From positions 1-9,665 of the forward strand of contig CAJLIR010000030.1 in the NCBI GenBank assembly GCA_905206805.1: a stretch of 9,665 nucleotides of DNA. The letters run 5' to 3'. A program made the position numbers and the translations under genes. This stretch comes from an uncultured Caryophanales bacterium. GTDB taxonomy: Bacteria; Bacillota_I; Bacilli_A; RF39; UBA660. Positions 5,770-9,665 of the stretch are shown here, one piece after another. Under the pieces are notes generated by a model that made no database searches, was not told where the DNA came from, and was given only the letters and a program-made list of their open reading frames with translations. How positions within the stretch are numbered: the stretch's first letter is position 1; every line of letters starts with the position of its first letter.

Positions 5770-7037
5770 AAACATTAAAAAATAATTTAATGAAACAACT
5801 TGTTACAATAGGTATTATTATTGTTTTAATAATAGCTTTAAGTTTGATAATTTTATTACCAAGACTTTTATTACCAATTTATGAAAAAAATATATATGAA
5901 TATTTAAAAAAACCATTAGAATTAATTGATATTGACATTAATTCTAATGATAATGTAACATCTAGTGATGTAGCATATATTTATATAAAAAATAATGGTG
6001 ATATTGTAACATCTAGTAATTATAGTAATATTATAAATGCAAGTTATGATATAGTATTAGAAAAAATGGATAATGAATATGGAAAATTTTATTTTCAAGG
6101 TAGAAATTATTATTATTATACTATGTCAGTTAACGGTGATTATAGGGTATCAATTTCAACTAACAATTATGTTTTAGAAATAAGAAAAGACATTTTATTT
6201 ACAATATATCCAATTTTATTTATAACATTATTAATTATATCTGCATTACTTGTTTTTTGGGCGAGTAATTTAGCACTAAAAATTGAACATTTAAAAGAAA
6301 AAATAGACAATTTGGACAATGATGACTATGTAGATAATTATGACTATTTAGTAGATGATGAACTTAAAGTTTTATCAGAAGCGATTGATGATATGAAATT
6401 ACATTTAAAAAAAGAAGAAGAATATAAGAATCAAATGTATCAAAATATATCGCATGATTTTAAAACTCCTCTCACAGTGATTAAATCATATATAGAAGCA
6501 GTAGATGATGGCGTTGAAAGTACGGAAACTGCTACTAAAGTTATAAAAGAACAAATAAATAAATTAGAAATAAAAGTACACTCCTTACTATACTTAAATA
6601 AACTTAATTATATAAAAGATTTTAATGAATATAAAAATTCACAAGTTGATTTATCACAAATTTTATTGTCATGTGTAGAAAAATTTAAAATTCAAAGACC
6701 TGATATAGAATTCAAAATCTGTATTATGGATAAAAAAACTATATTTAATGGTACATCTGATATGTGGGAAACAATTATAGACAATCTCTTAAACAATTTT
6801 ATGAGATATGCATCAAAACAAATTAAAATTACAATTAAAAACGGCAAAATAAATTTTTATAATGATGGACCAAATATAAATGAAGATGTCTTAGATGATA
6901 TATTCACTCCATATACTAAAGGCATTAAAGGTCAATTCGGTTTAGGATTATCAATCGTAAAAAAAACAATTACTCTTTTGGGATATGAGATAATTGTTAA
7001 AAATGATAAGAAGGGAGTCAATTTTATGATTAAATAA
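5766..7037 (+). CDS. Membrane sensor histidine kinase, partner of the upstream regulator
   Basis: This kinase senses an unknown signal, autophosphorylates and passes phosphate to the preceding regulator. Membrane helix 1 spans about residues 11-36. A roughly 105-residue outer sensor region rich in Asn, Tyr and Asp follows (about 37-141), and helix 2 spans about 143-166. A HAMP-like linker leads to the dimerisation domain, with the H-box NISHDFKTPLTVIKSY and phosphoacceptor His230. The ATP-binding domain shows the N-box NLLNNFMRYA (Asn344), the G1 box FYNDGPNI, the F-box FTPYTKG and the G2 box GQFGLGLSIVKK, so all catalytic boxes are present. The protein has 423 residues. Its stop lies in the base of a terminator stem. 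I recognise no family-specific sensor motif, so the ligand is open. Confidence 0.94.
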   Translation: MKTLKNNLMKQLVTIGIIIVLIIALSLIILLPRLLLPIYEKNIYEYLKKPLELIDIDINSNDNVTSSDVAYIYIKNNGDIVTSSNYSNIINASYDIVLEKMDNEYGKFYFQGRNYYYYTMSVNGDYRVSISTNNYVLEIRKDILFTIYPILFITLLIISALLVFWASNLALKIEHLKEKIDNLDNDDYVDNYDYLVDDELKVLSEAIDDMKLHLKKEEEYKNQMYQNISHDFKTPLTVIKSYIEAVDDGVESTETATKVIKEQINKLEIKVHSLLYLNKLNYIKDFNEYKNSQVDLSQILLSCVEKFKIQRPDIEFKICIMDKKTIFNGTSDMWETIIDNLLNNFMRYASKQIKITIKNGKINFYNDGPNINEDVLDDIFTPYTKGIKGQFGLGLSIVKKTITLLGYEIIVKNDKKGVNFMIK

Positions 7038-7068
7038 AAGGCTGGGTACAAGGTATCTTGCCTTTTTT
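7036..7068 (+). terminator. Hairpin terminator shared by the histidine kinase and convergent sspI
   Basis: AAAAGGC at 7036-7042 pairs with GCCTTTT at 7060-7066. Inside, GGTAC at 7045-7049 pairs with GTATC at 7053-7057 (one G-U) around a three-base loop. On the plus strand it ends in TTTTTT; on the minus strand the stem is followed by a shorter T-rich tract. It fills the whole 29-base gap between the two convergent stop codons and overlaps the kinase stop, so it probably works in both directions, more strongly on the plus strand. Confidence 0.82.
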
Positions 7069-7270
7069 AAATGAATTTTTTTATATTACTAGCAATATTT
7101 ATTCTTTCTGATTCATTAGAATTTTGCCACAATATTTCAAAGAAAACACCAAGTCCTGGTAATGTTATTTCGTCTTGTTCTGAAATAGCCTCGTTAATTG
7201 AATCACTTATATCTTCTAAAGTAGAATTTTTAAAATTATTTTTTATATTTTTTCTTATATCTATCTGCAT
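7067..7270 (-). CDS. sspI: Small acid-soluble spore protein, SspI family
   Basis: SspI is a minor small acid-soluble protein made in the forespore of endospore formers; in Bacillus it is expressed late under sigma G. The 67-residue protein matches the family along its length. The strongest part is LPGLGVFFEILWQNSNESE at about residues 37-55, close to the LPGLGVLFEVIWQ-ASESE block of Bacillus SspI (about 71 residues). The N-terminal IRKNIKNNF and DISDSINEAI segments also fit. The minus-strand ATG is preceded by AGAAAGGA at 7285-7278, a good SD. The plus-strand frame covering the same bases (7071-7304) is a shadow. The gene converges with the histidine kinase and diverges from asnB. It is the clearest sign in the window that the organism or its recent ancestors sporulate. 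Confidence 0.88.
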   Translation of the reverse strand: MQIDIRKNIKNNFKNSTLEDISDSINEAISEQDEITLPGLGVFFEILWQNSNESERINIASNIKKFI

Positions 7271-7289
7271 ATTATCATCCTTTCTAATT

Positions 7290-7319
7290 TATTTTGTAAA
7301 ATAAAAAAATTTTTATTCA
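7290..7319 (-). promoter_or_regulatory. Candidate sigma-G-type promoter of sspI
   Basis: Read on the minus strand, TGAATA (7319 to 7314) is followed after 17 bases by CAAAATA (7296 to 7290). The sigma-G consensus in Bacillus is close to TGAATA with CATNNTA spaced by about 17-18 bases, so only the third base of the -10 differs. Transcription would begin near 7283, at the edge of the SD. The spacer is almost pure A and T, so a chance match is possible, but the gene identity makes this reading more likely. Confidence 0.45.
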
Positions 7320-7368
7320 AATTCTTTACATATAAACTTTATAACATATAGAAATTTAACTTAAATTA

Positions 7369-7377
7369 TGCTAGAAT
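7369..7377 (+). promoter_or_regulatory. Extended -10 promoter of the asparagine synthetase gene
   Basis: TGCTAGAAT has the TG dinucleotide of an extended -10 at 7369-7370 and TAGAAT at 7372-7377, one mismatch from TATAAT. No good -35 lies 16-18 bases upstream, which extended -10 promoters tolerate. Transcription would start near 7384 and leave about 25 bases of leader containing the GGAGG site. Confidence 0.5.
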
Positions 7378-7395
7378 ATATTTATATTGAATCAT

Positions 7396-7400
7396 GGAGG
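7396..7400 (+). promoter_or_regulatory. Ribosome binding site that fixes the asnB start
   Basis: GGAGG lies eight bases before the ATG at 7409. An in-frame upstream ATG at 7394 shares its last base with this SD and has no SD of its own. It would add five residues ahead of the catalytic Cys2, which must become the N-terminal residue of the mature enzyme. Confidence 0.9.
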
Positions 7401-7408
7401 TATTTAAA

Positions 7409-9223
7409 ATGTGTGGGTTTGTAGGATTTGTAGATAAAGAAAAAAATAAGAAAAAAATAATCAAAGATATGGCTGATATGATTAAACATAGAGGACCTGA
7501 TAGCGATGGATATTTTTGTGATGAAAATGTTGCTTTAGGTTTTCGTAGACTTAGTATAATAGATTTAAATAATGGTTCCCAACCAATTTATAATGAAGAT
7601 AATACTAAGGTAATTGTTTTTAATGGTGAAATATATAACTATGAAGAATTAAAAACTGAACTTTTAAAATGTGGTCATATTTTTAAAACGGAAACAGATA
7701 CTGAAGTATTACTTCATGGTTATGAGGAATATAGGGAGGAATTATTACCTAAATTACGTGGTATGTTTGCTTTTGTCATATATGATACAAATAGTAAAGA
7801 ATTATTTGCGGCACGTGACTTTTATGGTATAAAACCTTTTTATTACTATAAAAATGACGATGAATTATTATTCTCATCAGAAATAAAAAGTTTTTTAGCG
7901 CATCCTAATTTTAAAAAAGAACTTAATTTAGAAATGCTTGAAAGTTATTTAACTTTTCAATATAGTGTAGGTGAGGATACATTTTTTAAAAATGTTTATA
8001 AGTTACGTCCTGGACATTATTTAAAATATAAAGATGGATCATTAGAAATAAAAAAATATTATGAATTAAAATTTGACGAGGATAATACTAAAACATTAGA
8101 AGAATGGGAAAAAGGCATTAGAGAACATTTAGATGATTCTATAAAAGCTCATAAAATTAGTGATGTTGAAGTTGGATCATTTTTATCTAGTGGTGTAGAT
8201 TCATCATTAATCGCAACATTAAGTAACGTTGATAAAACATTTACTGTTGGATTTGAAAATAAACAATATAGTGAAATTGATTATGCAAAAGATTTATCAA
8301 AAAAAATAAATACTAAAAATATTAACAAAATAATAACTAAGAAAGAATATTTTGATAAAATTTCTGATATTATGTATTATATGGATGAACCCTTAGCAGA
8401 TCCTTCTTGTATTGCGCTTTATTTTGTTGCAAATATTGCGTCACAAAATGTTAAGGTTGCACTATCAGGAGAAGGTGCTGATGAAATATTTGGTGGATAT
8501 AATATTTATGCTGAGCCATATACATGGGCATGGTATTATAAAATTCCATATCCAATTAGAAAATTAATAGGAAGTTGCGCTAGTATTTTTAAACATAAAA
8601 GAGGAATTAACTTTTTAATTAGACGTGGTCAAAAATTAGAAGATAGATATGTGGGTAATGCTTTTATATTTAATAATAAAGAAGTAAAAAAAATATTATC
8701 TTATAAACCATATAAAAAAGGTTATCAAGAATTTACTAAAGAATACTATGATAAAGTTAAAGATAAAGATGATGTCACAAAAATGCAATATATTGACTTT
8801 AATTTTTGGTTAATAGGAGATATTTTATTAAAAGCTGATAAAATGAGTATGGCTAATTCACTAGAAGTTAGAGTTCCATACTTAGATAGAATTGTTATTG
8901 ATTACGCTAGACATATTCCAACGAAATATAAAGTAGATAAAAATACTACAAAAAAATGTTTTAGACGTGTCGCTAGTGAGGTATTAGAAGATAAAGTATC
9001 TAGTAAGAAAAAATTAGGTTTTCCAGTTCCAATTAGAAATTGGATAAAAGAAGATGATATTTATAATAAAATCAAATCAAGATTTTTAGAGGCTGGTGAA
9101 TTTTTTAATACTAAAGAAATTGTTAAATTATTAGATGATCATAGAAATAATAAATATGATAATAGTAGAAAAATTTGGACTATTTATATATTTTTGATTT
9201 GGTATGATAGATATTTTGCCTAA
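7409..9223 (+). CDS. asnB: Glutamine-hydrolysing asparagine synthetase (AsnB type, AsnO-like)
   Basis: The enzyme makes asparagine from aspartate, ATP and glutamine-derived ammonia in the cytoplasm. The protein has 604 residues. The N-terminal glutamine amidotransferase domain (about 1-205) begins MCGFVGF, with Cys2 as nucleophile, and shows HRGPDSDGYF, FRRLSIIDL, FNGEIYNY and DTEVLLHGY. The C-terminal synthetase domain has the ATP PP-loop FLSSGVDSSL, then DEPLADPSCIALYFV, LSGEGADEIFGGYN, ILLKADKMSMANSLEVR-P and KLGFPVPIRNW. The match to my memory of Bacillus AsnO (YisO) is close, including DNSRKIWT near the end. I start it at 7409, not at the in-frame ATG at 7394, because Cys2 must be exposed after Met removal. 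It diverges from sspI and has its own promoter and terminator. AsnO versus AsnB versus another paralogue cannot be settled without a tree. Confidence 0.95.
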   Translation: MCGFVGFVDKEKNKKKIIKDMADMIKHRGPDSDGYFCDENVALGFRRLSIIDLNNGSQPIYNEDNTKVIVFNGEIYNYEELKTELLKCGHIFKTETDTEVLLHGYEEYREELLPKLRGMFAFVIYDTNSKELFAARDFYGIKPFYYYKNDDELLFSSEIKSFLAHPNFKKELNLEMLESYLTFQYSVGEDTFFKNVYKLRPGHYLKYKDGSLEIKKYYELKFDEDNTKTLEEWEKGIREHLDDSIKAHKISDVEVGSFLSSGVDSSLIATLSNVDKTFTVGFENKQYSEIDYAKDLSKKINTKNINKIITKKEYFDKISDIMYYMDEPLADPSCIALYFVANIASQNVKVALSGEGADEIFGGYNIYAEPYTWAWYYKIPYPIRKLIGSCASIFKHKRGINFLIRRGQKLEDRYVGNAFIFNNKEVKKILSYKPYKKGYQEFTKEYYDKVKDKDDVTKMQYIDFNFWLIGDILLKADKMSMANSLEVRVPYLDRIVIDYARHIPTKYKVDKNTTKKCFRRVASEVLEDKVSSKKKLGFPVPIRNWIKEDDIYNKIKSRFLEAGEFFNTKEIVKLLDDHRNNKYDNSRKIWTIYIFLIWYDRYFA

Positions 9224-9250
9224 AAGTTCATTAAAATTGAACTTTTTTTT
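9222..9250 (+). terminator. Rho-independent terminator of asnB
   Basis: AAAAGTTCA at 9222-9230 pairs perfectly with TGAACTTTT at 9238-9246 around a seven-base loop and runs into further T residues to 9250. The first stem bases overlap the asnB stop codon. Confidence 0.9.
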
Positions 9251-9300
9251 GTTAAAAAGCAGGAAAATGTAATAGTTTTTTCGAAAAATATATATGGGGG

Positions 9301-9665
9301 GTGATAAAAATTAAGATTATAGAAAAAACTCTAGGTAATGGAGAGATAATACCATTAACATTTGATCCAATATTTACTAGCATATTTAATAATGAAGAAA
9401 ATATATGTATATTAGAAGATTTTATATCAATATATTTTGATATTCCGATTAATGAAGTAATTGGTAACTTAAAAATATTAAGTAGGAAATTAAATAAAAA
9501 TAATAAATTAGAAGCGAGTAAAGAGGTCGATTTATTATTATCTTTGAATGGAATAAAAATAAATATAGAATTATCTAATAGATGTACTATAGGAGTTAGA
9601 GAAAGAAACTTAGTATATATTTGTGGACAACATTCGAAACAATTAAAAGTAGGAGACAAAAATTA
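9301..9665 (+). CDS. PD-(D/E)XK nuclease/Rpn-like transposase family protein, 5' part
   Basis: The frame is open to the window end (121 complete codons). It resembles the PD-(D/E)XK family nucleases annotated as Rpn or transposase-like proteins, which are common repeated genes in low-GC gut Firmicutes. Family signs are an N-terminal LTFDPIFTSIF at about residues 19-29; a nuclease core EVDLLLSLNGIKINIELSN, with candidate catalytic Asp77 and Glu90; and RNLVYICGQHSKQLKVGDK, which matches the usual R-x-x-Y-Y...LK-GE segment. The function is probably DNA cleavage linked to recombination or mobility, but this is inferred from the family. GTG at 9301 is the first conventional start, but it lies inside the SD-like GGGGGGTGAT (9296-9305); an ATT at 9310 has the better spacing. 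The minus-strand frame opposite is a shadow. No terminal repeats were seen. Confidence 0.7.
   Translation, partial: MIKIKIIEKTLGNGEIIPLTFDPIFTSIFNNEENICILEDFISIYFDIPINEVIGNLKILSRKLNKNNKLEASKEVDLLLSLNGIKINIELSNRCTIGVRERNLVYICGQHSKQLKVGDKN

Noticed and set aside
5953..6020. TGTAACATCTAGT occurs twice about 50 bases apart in the kinase sensor region
   Set aside because: Both copies encode similar VTSS segments in a low-complexity, AT-rich region; no wider repeat unit is visible, so it is probably chance or a minor internal duplication.
7071..7304. 77-codon plus-strand frame over sspI
   Set aside because: It is antisense to sspI, has no SD, starts inside the terminator region, and its hydrophobic translation is an artefact of reading AT-rich DNA backwards.
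8185..8214. AsnB PP-loop reads SSGVDSS instead of the more familiar SGGxDSS
   Set aside because: The Ser-Ser-Gly form is, to my knowledge, common in asparagine synthetases of Clostridia and related bacteria; the rest of the loop is intact, so it is not evidence of lost activity.
9252..9659. 135-codon minus-strand frame at the right end
   Set aside because: The plus strand encodes recognisable PD-(D/E)XK motifs over the same bases; the minus frame has none.
1..9665. CRISPR arrays, tRNA/rRNA genes, toxin-antitoxin or defence systems, prophage
   Set aside because: I looked for repeated spacers, tRNA-like CCA ends with cloverleaf arms, and known defence motifs and saw none; only the last gene is of a possibly mobile family.

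Overview
The window looks like an ordinary chromosomal stretch from a very AT-rich (by eye under 30% GC) low-GC Gram-positive bacterium. The evidence is Bacillota-type housekeeping genes, strong GGAGG ribosome binding sites, and a recognisable Bacillus-type small acid-soluble spore protein (SspI). A member of Bacilli near the Mollicutes or Erysipelotrichia branch is my best guess, but no 16S or marker comparison was possible. TGA ends the response-regulator gene and tryptophan is read from TGG, so the standard bacterial code applies rather than the mycoplasma code.

Layout, left to right. Bases 1-2741 hold one tightly packed plus-strand operon: the 3' part of uppS (lipid carrier synthesis), cdsA (CDP-diacylglycerol synthesis), rseP (site-2 membrane protease) and an unrecognised 111-residue protein. 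Adjacent genes overlap or sit within a few bases of each other, and a rho-independent terminator closes the run at about 2774-2798. Bases 2809-4956 hold the translation operon rpsB-tsf. It has a clean extended -10 promoter, a roughly 100-base leader that can fold into a pseudoknot, a hairpin between the two genes and a strong terminator. RpsB carries an unusual C-terminal Rho_N/SAP-like extension.

Bases 4957-7066 hold an OmpR-type two-component system, with the response regulator and histidine kinase overlapping by ATGA. Its leader contains an orphan, perfect anti-SD complement. A shared hairpin separates the kinase from a convergent minus-strand sspI gene, which has a sigma-G-like promoter. 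Diverging from sspI is a glutamine-dependent asparagine synthetase that resembles the sporulation-associated AsnO of Bacillus, with its own extended -10 promoter and terminator. The window ends inside a gene for a PD-(D/E)XK (Rpn/transposase-like) nuclease whose start codon is unusual.

Together the first two operons serve envelope lipid and lipid-carrier synthesis, membrane proteolysis and translation. Their order differs from the usual Firmicutes rpsB-tsf-pyrH-frr-uppS-cdsA-dxr-rseP arrangement: rpsB-tsf lies downstream of rseP, and dxr is missing from its usual slot. I saw no defence island, CRISPR array, prophage or new multi-gene system. The best leads are the rpsB leader pseudoknot, the RpsB C-terminal domain, the orphan SD in the two-component leader and the possible ATT start of the last gene.
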